From contig JAOANR010000004.1 of the NCBI GenBank assembly GCA_030278955.1, forward strand, positions 62,589,686-62,653,685: a stretch of DNA of 64,000 nt, in the 5' to 3' direction. Shown in pieces: positions 53,600-64,000 of this stretch. A program made the position numbers and the translations under genes. This stretch comes from Hygrophila difformis (lineage: Eukaryota > Streptophyta > Magnoliopsida > Lamiales > Acanthaceae). Numbering within the stretch: position 1 is the stretch's first letter; each line of letters starts with the position of its first letter. Below the pieces are notes generated by a model, which saw nothing but the letters and a program-made list of their open reading frames with translations, was not told the origin of the DNA and did no database searches.

Positions 53600-56095
53600 C
53601 AATTTTACTATATATATATTTTTCCTTTAGTTTGATGGGATGAATGAATGATGTAATAGCTAGCAATAAAATAACGAATTAATTCGTAAGATGTCGCTAT
53701 ATTTTGGGAACTTGATATTTCTCTTAGGGAAGCTGAAGGATATATTATAGTGAGCCTGAGCCATAATCTGTCTCTAAATGGCTCTGCGTATTTTTTTGAC
53801 TAAATGTTTTGTACAAAAAACTCGTGTGTAGAAGATGAAAAGAATGTAAAACCAGGAAAGCATCGAACTCTGAATGCCAAGTGCAAATATATGAGGTTGA
53901 AGCTAGCTAGTGCAAATAAACCTGTTATAACTCCAGATCCAAGAGTCCAGATACACATCTGAAAAATAATACTAATGTCCTTTGAAGTGTGTGTGCCTTG
54001 GAGAGGTCAGAGGTAGCCTAAGCTGGTTGAGAAAACATGGGCAACTTTAATTTGCTTGCAAGCACGCGCTCGCGCTTCTCAATAATGCAGCCAAATGGAA
54101 ACCCAACCTGCACCTTTCCCTTTGCACTCACCTTCAGCCAAACCTCCATTGTTCGACACCTAAATTGAAAATATATATATAAAAATAATAATAATAATAA
54201 TAAAAAAATAAAAAAATCATGCTGTGTGCCTGCACATGCTATTTTAATAGCGCAAGGAAATGGTGGCTGAGTGTAAAAATCAACAACGTCTAATGAAACC
54301 AAAAATGAGAAACAGGACTAGCAAGCGCACCTTTTCAATGACGACATATAGTTGCCAATCCACAAATTAAGCTCCGGATATCTGATTCAGCTTCATATGC
54401 ATATATAGTACCTCCTCAATTCTCTTGCACAATAATTGTTGAAATATTTTCAAATTATTTGCCATTCACACATTTTAATTTTATAATAAAAAATACTACA
54501 AGTCTACAATTATTATTATTAGCCATTAATTAATTAGAGGAAGTTGCGTGCTTACACCATAACGTTATTGAGCTGAGCACATACATAAATGAATTAGGTA
54601 TTGTGTATAATCCAATTATAAATACCAGCTGAGCTTCTCCGATCCCTCTTGCCGCACCATATCATATCTCTAGCATCGGAGCACCCATTACCATATATAT
54701 ATGTATATATATATAGCCCTCAATTAATGGTTCTGCTACCTATATATATAGTGCATGAGAAAGTGTAGGAGTAGAACCGCACCCTTGAATCAATATACTA
54801 TCAACCAAATTAAAGAAATGATGATTGGATGGGATGCATGTTGATACAGAAATAATGAAAATAATGGGAATCATATATGGGCCAGCAGACTCAGAAAATG
54901 GGAATCATGTTGATTGAATCAATATATCAACCAAACTGAACTAATTACAATTCCTCAATGAAATTCATTGGCAGGAGACTCGATCAGCAGTTAATTATTC
55001 TCTGAATTATGTGCCATAGACTCTTAACAGATTTCCACATTCTTTGTCCATTTTGAATATGAGCGAGCATGTGCAAATTTTGATGCAGCTTTTGATAGAG
55101 TGTACCGCCACTGCCCACTTGTACATGTATATTGTCAGCAACGAACACACTTGGTGCACTCTTCCCATAGTTTTGTTCCCGGAAGATGAACGCATAATAT
55201 AAATCCATACAAACATATATATACAGGAATCAAAATAAGCACGCCCAAACACATTTCTATAATTAAGAATATTACCATCCATCTTCAGTGGATGATATGA
55301 TGACCTATCTCAATTTGTTTGGATCCTGTAACTATACAATATACATATATATATATATATACCCTTCAAGTCTTCAACTGCCACGAACAATGTGCCTTTC
55401 AACATGCTGATAAGAAGAGAATACATAAATCTCATTTAATGTGCCTTTCAACAATGTGCCTTACAAAGAAAACTTGAATCATGACTACAAGATATCATGA
55501 CAAGTTCTAAAAAAAATCTGTACAAGCAGATTTCACGAATGTCATAATGGACTGGATCCCAGTTAACAAAAGTGCCGAGGCTCATAAGAGTATTAAGGCT
55601 TAACCAGGCAAAGGCAAAGTGACCTTCTAAGCACGAATAGAGATATGTGTAGTTTTCAAGATTCTGGTGCTGCTGAGTTCCGCATTTCCATTAGCAACAC
55701 TATCTAAACCTCCGTATGCTCCAAACTTCTTGTTGAACACGGCCCCAAACATTATTGATGAGGACAGAAAATTAAAATTTCAGATTACACACAGACACGT
55801 ACAGCATCAAATGATCCATATGGAGTAGATTGTGGAAGAAACAGCAGGATTAAAATAGCCTCACATAGGTTACAGAATAATAAATTGCACTAGAAGATAT
55901 GGAGGAAGTTCTTCTAATCATCAATAAACCATATCCAGCTGCAGCCAGGAAGCTTGTAGACACCGAGAAATTTTAATTTCTTAAAATACCTTGTTTTCTT
56001 ACTCGTCCAAAAGAAATGACAATTTGTTGCTCATCCAAAAAAGAAATGACAATTTGTTTATTTATGTACTCCAAAATAAGAAAATTATGTATTAG

Positions 56096-56127
<32 letters not shown>

Positions 56128-56460
56128 ATATGTGTCTTGATTCATAAGTTGTTGTAATTATTGGTATGGTGCATAAACGAGTCAATTTATTAATTGAAAT
56201 CCTTTCTAGCTATATGAGTGTGTGTGTGAGCACGCGCTTCACCTTTATCAAAAGCACTTATGTTGAGTAGGAACAAATTAAAGGCTGGTCCCTTTTTTTT
56301 TAATTTTTTTTTCCTTTATTCATGACTTCATGTGTCACTTTTTTTTTTTCTTTTTAATTGATGGATATTGAAATTTCAAATTTACATTTACCCATATCTA
56401 ATATATATAAGTGTGAAGGGGTGAAATGCTACAGTTGTCTACAGTTGTTCCTTAGGAACA
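53600..56460. other. Intergenic, no gene seen
   Basis: AT-rich DNA with (AAT)n near 54185-54205, TA runs near 54700 and 55350, and an A run followed by GA repeats near 56095-56128. Open frames of 70-94 codons here lack family signals. Confidence 0.55.
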
Positions 56461-56464
56461 GTAG

Positions 56465-57293
56465 AATAAAAAACGACGTCGTTTGGGGCTCTTCCATTCA
56501 TTTTTTTCCGCTCCGCTCTCAATTGCGTCATTCTGCTCTTTTGCCCTTCTTTTCGTTTTCGTTTCCATCTCGTAGCGCTCAGAAATCCTCTTGAAGCTTT
56601 CAAGCTCTTTACCCCTAATCGCTCTGCACCCTCTTTTCCGTCAACCCCAGCGGATCCAATCCCCTTCCCACCCATTCGTCCCTGCCCGATGTGTGCGCAT
56701 GAGGTAAGGATTCTTTATAATTTTAGGGTTATTGTTTGGGGTTCGGAATTGGGATCAAATTTAATGATTGTTTCGTGTTCTTGCACTGTATTTCGGAGGA
56801 ACGGGCGCCGGCGCCGCGCGTTCCGATCGCCGCTCATTGCACTGTGTGCCAGCGCTGATAAACTCTGTCTCTGGTCGCTGCTTGCCGGCTTCATTACCGG
56901 GCCGCGCCGCTTGCCCTGTCTCCGGCTCCCATCGTGTTGTCCGTGTAGAAATCCGTATGTAAGGATTCTAAGCTTTATACTGTTCATGTGCAATTCCTCA
57001 TCATCTTAGTTTAGAGTGGGTTTCTTTGCACATCTCATTGGTTCATATGTTTTCTTAAGTTTCCGTAAATTACATGTACAGTCGTTCATCTTTTCCTGGT
57101 GTTTTCAAATTGAGACTCAAACTGCCGTCCGCTGGATAATGATCAAAATTAGAAACTGCTCGACCCAAGCTTGCCCTCGACCTGCTCCGCCTCTGCCCGT
57201 GGGCGCTCTCTCCTGTTCACATTGCGAATTCCATTTCATTCGGTGTAATTACTAGCTTTTGTTCACTTTCCTTTTCCTCCAAATTGATTTTTG
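56465..57293 (+). promoter_or_regulatory. Probable promoter / 5' leader of the 57.3-kb gene
   Basis: A sharp rise in GC and pyrimidine content from about 56465, starting with the short palindrome ACGACGTCGT (56472-56481). CGCATGAG|GTAAGG at about 56704 looks like a UTR donor. A short ATG frame just before it would be an upstream ORF. Confidence 0.35.
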
Positions 57294-60236
57294 ATGGCCG
57301 ATTTTCTTGGGATTTTTGTTGCTATTGCCATTGCTGACTCAATTATCAACGGAACCCTACCACCGCCTTCATCACTCGCGACCGCTGCCATCTCTACCGG
57401 TGGTGTTATCTGCGTGAACGATCGTTGCTGCCGCTCTTGTAAAGGTTTTTATCTCGTTCTAATTTTCTTCAATGTTTGATTTAGGGTTCAGCGCTGTTCT
57501 CTTACGTTTTCTTAAAGTTTTGTCTTCGCCTACAGGATTTAGGACTCGGCGCTTCGTCTGTAGCTAATGCCGTGGATTTTGCTAATTGTTTTTAGCTATT
57601 TCTACTTGGTATTCATCGAATCCCCAATCTGTGGATCTTTCTCATTCTCCCTGGATTTTGCTTAAATTGATTGATATTCTTGATTACTCAGCTTCATCAA
57701 CTGGTTATTGACTTCTTGTTTGCACGGTTTCATTCGGTGAAGATTTGTTTTACGGAGTTGTTGAAGTAAGGTGGGTACTTTTTTTGGTTTTTCCTTATTT
57801 TGTGAGAGGATGATGCTTTGTTGGTGTTGATATTTTCTGATTTTTATATCATTAGAGGTGAATGTTGGTTTTATGAAAAATTATGTGCAATCGTGCCCCA
57901 GTGTGTGGTTTAATTCGGCTGTGTTGTAGCTTTTGAGGTTTTATGGGGCGAACAAGATTCTGGAGTTGTGGTGTGTTTAAATGAGTAATTTTTTTTGGGA
58001 AATCAGTTTGGATTTGTTTCTTAATTTCAGTTTATATCAACATTTGAAGGGTGAATGGGGCCAATGCATTTCTTTCCCGTTTAACCTTTTGTTGAGTTGT
58101 CATTGGCCAGTGACAACAAATTTAGAAAAGAAGGTTTTGAAGGAAAAGATGTTTCTCGATTCGTATATGATTGATCCCTTTTTCGGTTGGGCATATAAGC
58201 GTATGTCACTTTCTCTTACTGTAATCGTTAGATTTCTTAATTTGAATTTTTTGTTGGGACAATTAAGAAATTAAAGGAGTAAGGAAAGATTAAAGAATTG
58301 GGAAGGGATATCTTGCATTCTGGTCGCTGTTCTTGGAATTACTATTGGAAACTCGTGTTTTGTCTTAATTGTTTCACATGGTCATATTTATGGTCTATTC
58401 CAGATTCCTTCTGTCAGAGGGTAGCTGGGTTTTGTGGTTAGTGGGATGAGGAATTCTCTTTTCTTTTTTCCTCTTACAATAGTTGTTGTATTATTGTATT
58501 TACCCCACTGTTGTGTGTAGCTGGTGCTTTTGTTGGAATTAAATCATGAGATTGATTTTATTTTTCTGTGTGCTGTGTCCTTGTGTGTTTACATGGGATG
58601 CAATAATTGCTAATAGCTCAACACCAGAAACAGATTCATTTAGCATACTAAATTCTTTTTCATGATTATTTAATTCATATAATGATCATTTAATTCATGA
58701 TCTATCCAGATATTTTTTTTTGTTGGATATAGCTGGTACTTATCCTGGTACTTATCACAACGGGTAAAAAAATGGTTAACCTTTTGCAGTAGAATCAGAT
58801 TCTGAGTCTGAAGATATTATTTCACCAAGGGGAATTCCAAGATATCTCACCTACGATTCACCCTTGTGCATGAAGAGGTCTGATGAAGCAAAAAAACCGT
58901 ATATTAAGATTGGGTTAGTAAATCCAATTTGTATAATCATCTCAATTACCCATCTCCATTTTGATGCTTAACTGCTCTATGTTCCGTCTATGATTATTGT
59001 GCTTAAGGAATTTATTCACGCCATTTTCTCTGATTGATTTCAATATTTCTCTGTTTCAATTTGGTGAACAAGCATTAGTCAATCTTCACATTCAGTACCG
59101 TTTCTTCTGCTAGAAGGCAATATCTTCATCAATGGTTTCTGTCTGTTAATGCACCTGATTTCTTTGTTTCTACAGGATCGATGAGGAACAGACACCGGAA
59201 GATGCAGAAGGTGGACGAGTATTGTAAGTTGTCGTAGTTATTGTTGATTTTGTGAATTCTCCGTGCATCCCTGTTGCTCCTTTGAAATTTGGAAGGGGCA
59301 CAAAATCTTTTGCTTGATTTCACTCTCTTTTCCAATAATAAATTTAATTTAAAATAATGGAAGGGAGTCAAGGGACCAATTCCTTTTACAATTGAAAACC
59401 AATGTTCTGTAGCAGATTTAATTTAAATTGCACATAGATAATATGTAATTGAATTGAGAAAATTACTGGGTACTTCTTAAGCCCTAAATTATACCGTTTT
59501 TCTTTCCCTCGCCATTATTTGCCCATATACTCAATACCTTGAATTACAATGCTGGATTATATAATGCTATAGGACTATCTACATGTTTATAGAGAAGATA
59601 TTTCAAATAATATATAAACATAATGCAGAAATTGCTGGATGGTTTTATTATACTTTTATATGCTACACTTCATTTTTCTATAATATCATTGCATGTAGCC
59701 ATGATCTATTAGATACTTTGAGGAACAAGCCAATTGCAAGCAAAACGTTCCCTCTATGCCAGTGGAACTCTGCCGGTCCTTCAATTTGCAAGTATCAGTT
59801 TCGAGCTCCACTTAGGGTGAGCCAATGAGGTCATATCAAAGGAATTTCCTTTGCATTGTGATCACTTTGTGGAGGAAGTATTGAACATTATCTTTTCAAA
59901 AATGAGAATTGGTTGCAATTTTGCCTTTAATGCGGTCCCCTACTTTCTTTTTTTTTTTTTTGTTGGTTTTGCATATTGATTAAAGCATGGATTTCACCAT
60001 GTAATTCATGTCCTCGATGTTTTTCTAATTTTTGGGTTATTTATCTTTGTGCGAGTCTCTTGCAAGTCTATATGGGTTTCGCTGAATTTTGCGCTTATCC
60101 AATCGTTTATTGTTATTGTACCTTTCATCTGTTCACTTAAATGCTCGGTTAATCTTCTCTGTCCTAGATTACACATTCCTCCTCGTATGCCCTTCCATCC
60201 AGCAGTGCTGCTCTTGCATCAAGTAATATGCAATGA
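57294..60236 (+). CDS. Unrecognised five-exon gene (169 residues, model)
   Basis: Exons 57294-57444, 58790-58913, 59176-59223, 59699-59816 and 60168-60236 keep frame through phases 1, 2, 2 and 0, with GT-AG sites throughout (AAAG|GTTTTT, TTTTGCAG, TTTCTACAG|G, ATT|GTAAGT, TCCTAG|ATT). The product starts with a hydrophobic stretch (MADFLGIFVAIAIADSII). It then has an acidic Ser patch (ESDSESEDIISPRGIPRYL), then YDSPLCMKRSDEAKKPYIKI, DEEQTPEDAEGGRV, LDTLRNKPIASKTFPLCQWN and a Ser/Ala-rich tail (HSSSYALPSSSAALASSN). I do not recognise a family. GC-rich leader-like DNA at 56480-56990 may be its 5' UTR. Exons 2 and 3 are the best supported. A short form stopping at 59227 (exon 3 unspliced) is an alternative, and exon 1 is the least certain. 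Confidence 0.5.
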
Positions 60237-61896
60237 ATGTTCCATTTTAGTAAAGTAATGATACGGTCCAAGTTGTCTAGCTGAGAGAATGATTACAAAT
60301 TTTAATACTATTGTGATCTTGTGTGTGAACTTATAGATAATCTTCATTTTTATTTTTCAATTCTCAATCTCAAGTGTTCTCTCGTCTTTCTAATACCGCT
60401 AGAACATGATCTATTTCTACACAATTTGTGTATATTTTGAAACAATTAAGTTGGAAAAGGCTTCTTTCGTGGTTGCTCAGCATGTACCACAGTATTATAA
60501 TTTGGCTACATAATCCCATGACATTGTTTCTGTCATCCTCTATTTGGAACCATGAGTGCTATATTGGTTGGCATGCTCTCAGCAGTAAGCCTCAGTTCAG
60601 ATTGAATGCTGATGGGCTATTTAGTAAGAGATTAGATACATTGATTTTAAAAAATAATAGGAACATATAACCTGGTATTGTTGTTCAACTAGAGAGGCAC
60701 AATATTAATATGTTTTGTTTCTGCTGGTGGTAGATTTATAATTGTTTATAATTTTGTATTTAGCCTGTACATAATCAACTTTCATCAGCATAACAAGTTT
60801 AATTCGTAGTTCTCTGCTGAAGTTAGCATGTAGTTTGATAAAGAACATTTACTTAACTAGATGAGCAACAGATTTTATTGATTCTCGTGATCTTTGGAGT
60901 AGTTCATTTCATGTTCATGTTCATCTTTTGTTGGTATGGTTGCACTTTGTTTTATGGATGACCATTACCCTGTCTGAAGCTCCTTTTCATTGCTCAACCA
61001 GGTACTCAAATTCTATTTGGCATATGCTATAACGAGAAAGTGTTATTAGCCAACTAATGTGCTTATTTGTTTCAATGGGCTTTTGGAGAGGGAGCAGCTA
61101 CCACACCTTGGAAATGAGCTTCTTTTAATCTAGATTGTTTGGATGAGGGAAGGCCTTGTTTCCCAATCAATTCAAATGAGCAGCTACCCACATTGTTCAT
61201 TTAGCTTTGCCAGAGAAAAATAGCTCTTTGGCTTTGATTACAGATCCTCTTCTTCCTTTGGCAACGAAAAGCCCATGACAACATCTATATTTTTCAATCA
61301 CGAAATTCAATAGTAATATTTCTTCTCATACATCCGCTACATATTACTTTACAAATACAATCCATTCACTTGCTCGAGCAGCGTAGCGCGCGACAACACG
61401 ATTTCTAGTATATATATATACTGCTAATTCCACATGCATTTTTGTGCATGCTGCAGCAGCAAGCCAATTGGCGAAGTTGGCGAAGTTGGATACTTTATGC
61501 ATATTTTTATTTTTAATTGGGCGGGTTGTGAGTTGTGACAACTGATTGCTAATGTGAGAGTGGGGGGTTATAATTTGGTAGAGTTTGGATCGATTGTGTT
61601 GCGACTTGCAATTACAAGCTTGTACTATTATTCATTCCAATATAGTATACTAGTATAATGAAATTGTCCTAAATTGTAGTAGCAATTCTTTAAATATAGC
61701 TAGCTAGGTCGGTTAATTAGACCGAATTAATTAGCGAGGTTGTCCAATTGAACTATTCTCTCTGTTCAAGGGATCGGAGAGCGTATTTTAATATGGAGTC
61801 CGTAATTGGTACTCTATCAATCAGACACATGGTATTTTAATATGGAGTACTTAATATTATTATTATTATTATTATTATTATTATGGAGTATTAAAT
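60237..61896. other. Intergenic, nothing firm
   Basis: AT-rich unique sequence and an ATT microsatellite at about 61857-61882. No coding exon joins in frame to the gene on the left. Confidence 0.5.
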
Positions 61897-62428
61897 ACTT
61901 CCTCTGTTGTTTTTCTTTTATATATTTACTATGTATACACCCACCATGCAGTCCAATGCACATTCTAAATTATTAATAACTCAAATTCGGCACAATTAAA
62001 AATTCTAAAAGTTTGATATTTAAAAACTAAAAGACGAGACGAATCTAACAAGATCTCACTTGGCTATATTTTAACTTGTATAACTATGATAAAATTTCAA
62101 GTCAGAGTGTTTGTGTAAATAGTGTCATACTTCCTCCGTTCCTAATAAATTGACACGGATGGTGTTTTGTCAATGTTCATTGAGTAACTTTGATTCGACT
62201 TTTTTCATACAATTATATAAGATAAAATATAGTCAATTGAGATCTTGTTGGATTCGTCTAATCGCATAGATTTAGAATATCAAATTTTCATAATTTTTAC
62301 TCGTATGCAATTTGAGTAATTAAGGATTAAATATATGTATTGAATTACGTGAAATGTGGGTCCGTGACAATTAAAAATGAACGGATGAAGTATTTACAAA
62401 CATAGCCATCTTAAGAAAATGGAGGAAG
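61897..62428. mobile_element. Stowaway-like MITE split by another MITE
   Basis: The left half starts CTTCCTCTGTTG and holds CATGCAGTCCAATGCACATT. The right terminus GAAAATGGAGGAAG ends at 62428 before TA. The middle (62130-62390) is a different element. When the middle is left out, the two halves align with the intact copy at 62486-62747. Confidence 0.7.
62130..62390. mobile_element. Nested Stowaway-like MITE
   Basis: Starts CTTCCTCCGTTCCTAATAAA and ends AATGAACGGATGAAG with TA on both sides (62128-62129, 62391-62392). Internal words (GATCTTGTTGGATTCGTCTA) are shared with the 20358 family. Confidence 0.75.
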
Positions 62429-62485
62429 TACTACTTAGTAGTACTAGTATTTTATTATTAGTAGGAGCGGTACATAAATATAGTA

Positions 62486-62747
62486 CTTCCTCTGTTCTCA
62501 AATATTTGCTACAGACTCACTGCGCACGCAGTCCAATGCATATTCTGAATCATTAATAACTCAAGTTCGGTATATTTAAAATTCTAAAGTTCGATATTTA
62601 AAAACTACACGATGAGACGAATCTAACAAGATCCCTCTTGACTATATTTTAATTTATATATATAATTATGATAAAATTTTAAATTAAAGCGTATGAATTA
62701 ATAGTGTTCCAAAACCAAATGAGACAAACATTTGAGAAGGGAGGAAG
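62486..62747. mobile_element. Stowaway-like MITE, intact reference copy
   Basis: CTTCCTCTGTTCTCAAATAT at the left and ATTTGAGAAGGGAGGAAG at the right are inverted repeats with TA duplications. Length is 262 bp. Confidence 0.85.
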
Positions 62748-63078
62748 TACTTGATTGTTCTTCGATCAGACGGTGAAAGCATTGACAATTGCCAACCCTT
62801 AATAATTCGATTAAGTTTCTAGACTAGATTGATATGATGATGTCTGGATTAGTTTTTACGTACTACTAGCAGTATGCACTCCATTCCTACATTGGGTTTG
62901 GGTAATAAATAATACTAATGGGTAGTTTGTTGCGAATTTGTTCAACTACAAAGAAATTAAAATATTTCAGCTGCCATGCCAAGACAAATTAAGGCATGAC
63001 GACCACTAATGACTAAACAAGCTAAGGGTCAAGGGGTCACGTCCCGGCCCCCTTCAAATCTACTATGAATGAGACCAT

Positions 63079-63229
63079 ATTTTTTTTTTTTATGAGCCGA
63101 AGCCAAGAAATACAATCAAGAGAAGGCAGAACAAAAGGGAAAAGGGAAAGGAAAAAAAAACCAAGGAAAACCAAACACACAGTCGGGAGAAGAGGGACTT
63201 GACCGCTAGGGTAAGTCCCCAACCCCATC
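63079..63229 (-). mobile_element. Small retroposon (SINE or 5'-truncated LINE)
   Basis: Flanked by the 11-bp direct repeat AATGAGACCAT (63068-63078 and 63230-63240). The minus strand ends TTGGCTTCGGCTCATAAAAA in a poly(A) tail, the mark of LINE-driven insertion. The 151-bp body starts GATGGGGTTGGGGACTTACC. A weak A-box-like string is present, but no clear pol III promoter. Confidence 0.8.
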
Positions 63230-63309
63230 AATGAGACCATGTTAATATAGTGCTTCTTATTATTCAATATTTCAATACATGCATTCATTATTGCCCAAGT
63301 TGTAAAATA

Positions 63310-63791
63310 CTCCCTCCGTCCCGCGAAGATTGAAGCCTTTCTTTTGGGCACGGTAATTTAGATAGTGGAGTTTAGTAGTTAAAGTGGTGTGGGTATTTGT
63401 GTTTAAGATTATAATGAATTTTGATATTGTTTATTGTTTAACTTTGACTTAATATTATCGTAGTGATGTAATTTGAGAAAAATATTCAAGTGTGGTCTTG
63501 TTAGAATCGTCTAATCGTGTAGTTTTAGAATATATATATTATACAATTTTTATTTGTATCAATTTTGTAATATTAAGAGTTAAAGAAATATAAGGGACTT
63601 TGTGTAGGAAAGTAATAATGCATTGGAATTTGTGCAGAATAGTAAAAGTAAGTATTTTTAATGGGATTTGACAATAATTAAGATTCTAATCAAACTTATA
63701 TTAATTTAATTTTTCTAAAAATGGAAAGGGTTCAAACTTCGTGGGACACCCCAAAAAGGAATAGGGTTCAAAGTTCGTGGGACGGAGGGAG
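63310..63791. mobile_element. Stowaway-like MITE, long form
   Basis: CTCCCTCCGTCCCGCGAAG at the left and CTTCGTGGGAC-type ends at the right (finishing GGGACGGAGGGAG) with flanking TA. CTTTTGGGCACGG and ACACCCCAAAAAGGAATAG are shared with 20358-20810. Length is 482 bp. Confidence 0.85.
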
Positions 63792-63876
63792 TACTATACT
63801 TTTATTAAATACTATTTATTTATATATTGAGATTTTATATATTTTTTTAAAATATAATAGCTAGGCCGTACTAAAC

Positions 63877-63879
<3 letters not shown>

Positions 63880-63965
<86 letters not shown>
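63880..63965. repeat. (AAT)n microsatellite, about 28 units
   Basis: Uninterrupted ATA/AAT triplets run to 63965, close to the window end. It is likely to be highly variable between individuals. Confidence 0.95.
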
Positions 63966-63968
<3 letters not shown>

Positions 63969-64000
63969 TTTTCATATAGATCCGACGAGGACGACCAAAT

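Noticed and set aside
59583..59828. Independent 81-codon ORF
   Set aside because: Only its second half (59699-59816) looks coding, and that part splices in frame with the five-exon model; the first half is AT-rich intron.

Overview
This window is plant nuclear DNA, almost certainly from a eudicot. It is AT-rich with long introns. The protein families are plant-specific or plant-typical: SHI/STY, B-box, IQD, plastid FGGY kinase, EDS5-type MATE and squalene synthase. The intergenic space is full of plant transposon types (Stowaway, Tourist and hAT MITEs, a Helitron, Copia, LINE, Cassandra TRIM). I cannot name the species. An asterid, for instance a Lamiales member, would fit but is not proven. 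All genes were rebuilt by hand from splice sites and family knowledge; every exon junction reported keeps the reading frame.

Layout. 0-4.5 kb is a repeat-dense block that looks subtelomeric: a first coding exon of a minus-strand gene running off the left edge, interstitial CCCTAAA arrays, a ~204-bp repeat built around CGATCGG palindromes, and 1.5 kb of AT-only tandem repeats. 6.6-7.6 kb holds an SRS/SHI transcription factor. 10.6-17.1 kb is a probable 6.55-kb non-autonomous Helitron with captured gene debris, a ~650-bp tandem array and a nested Tourist MITE. 20-24.5 kb holds a Stowaway and two hAT elements, with one intronless acidic-protein gene at 23.1-23.6 kb. 26.7-27.7 kb holds a BBX20/21-like B-box gene, then a dead Copia fragment. 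30.1-32.8 kb (minus) is an IQD calmodulin-binding gene. 35.2-36.5 kb is the 3' end of a LINE split by a complete Cassandra TRIM.

The right half carries longer genes. A plastid D-ribulose kinase (XK-1 type, nine exons) lies at 37.8-41.6 kb. An EDS5/DTX46-type MATE (14 exons, minus, with one GC-AG intron) lies at 42.1-45.6 kb. A squalene synthase (13 exons) lies at 47.3-53.1 kb. A five-exon gene of unknown function can be modelled at 57.3-60.2 kb. The last 2 kb is nested MITEs, a small retroposon with target duplication, and a long AAT microsatellite.

No gene cluster with a shared pathway is evident. The kinase and MATE are both predicted plastid proteins, and squalene synthase is an ER enzyme. 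MATE and squalene synthase are divergent neighbours sharing one 1.8-kb intergenic region. The most informative structures are the Cassandra-in-LINE nesting, the Helitron, the Tourist insertion with its paralogous empty site, the palindromic repeat family and the unrecognised 169-aa gene.
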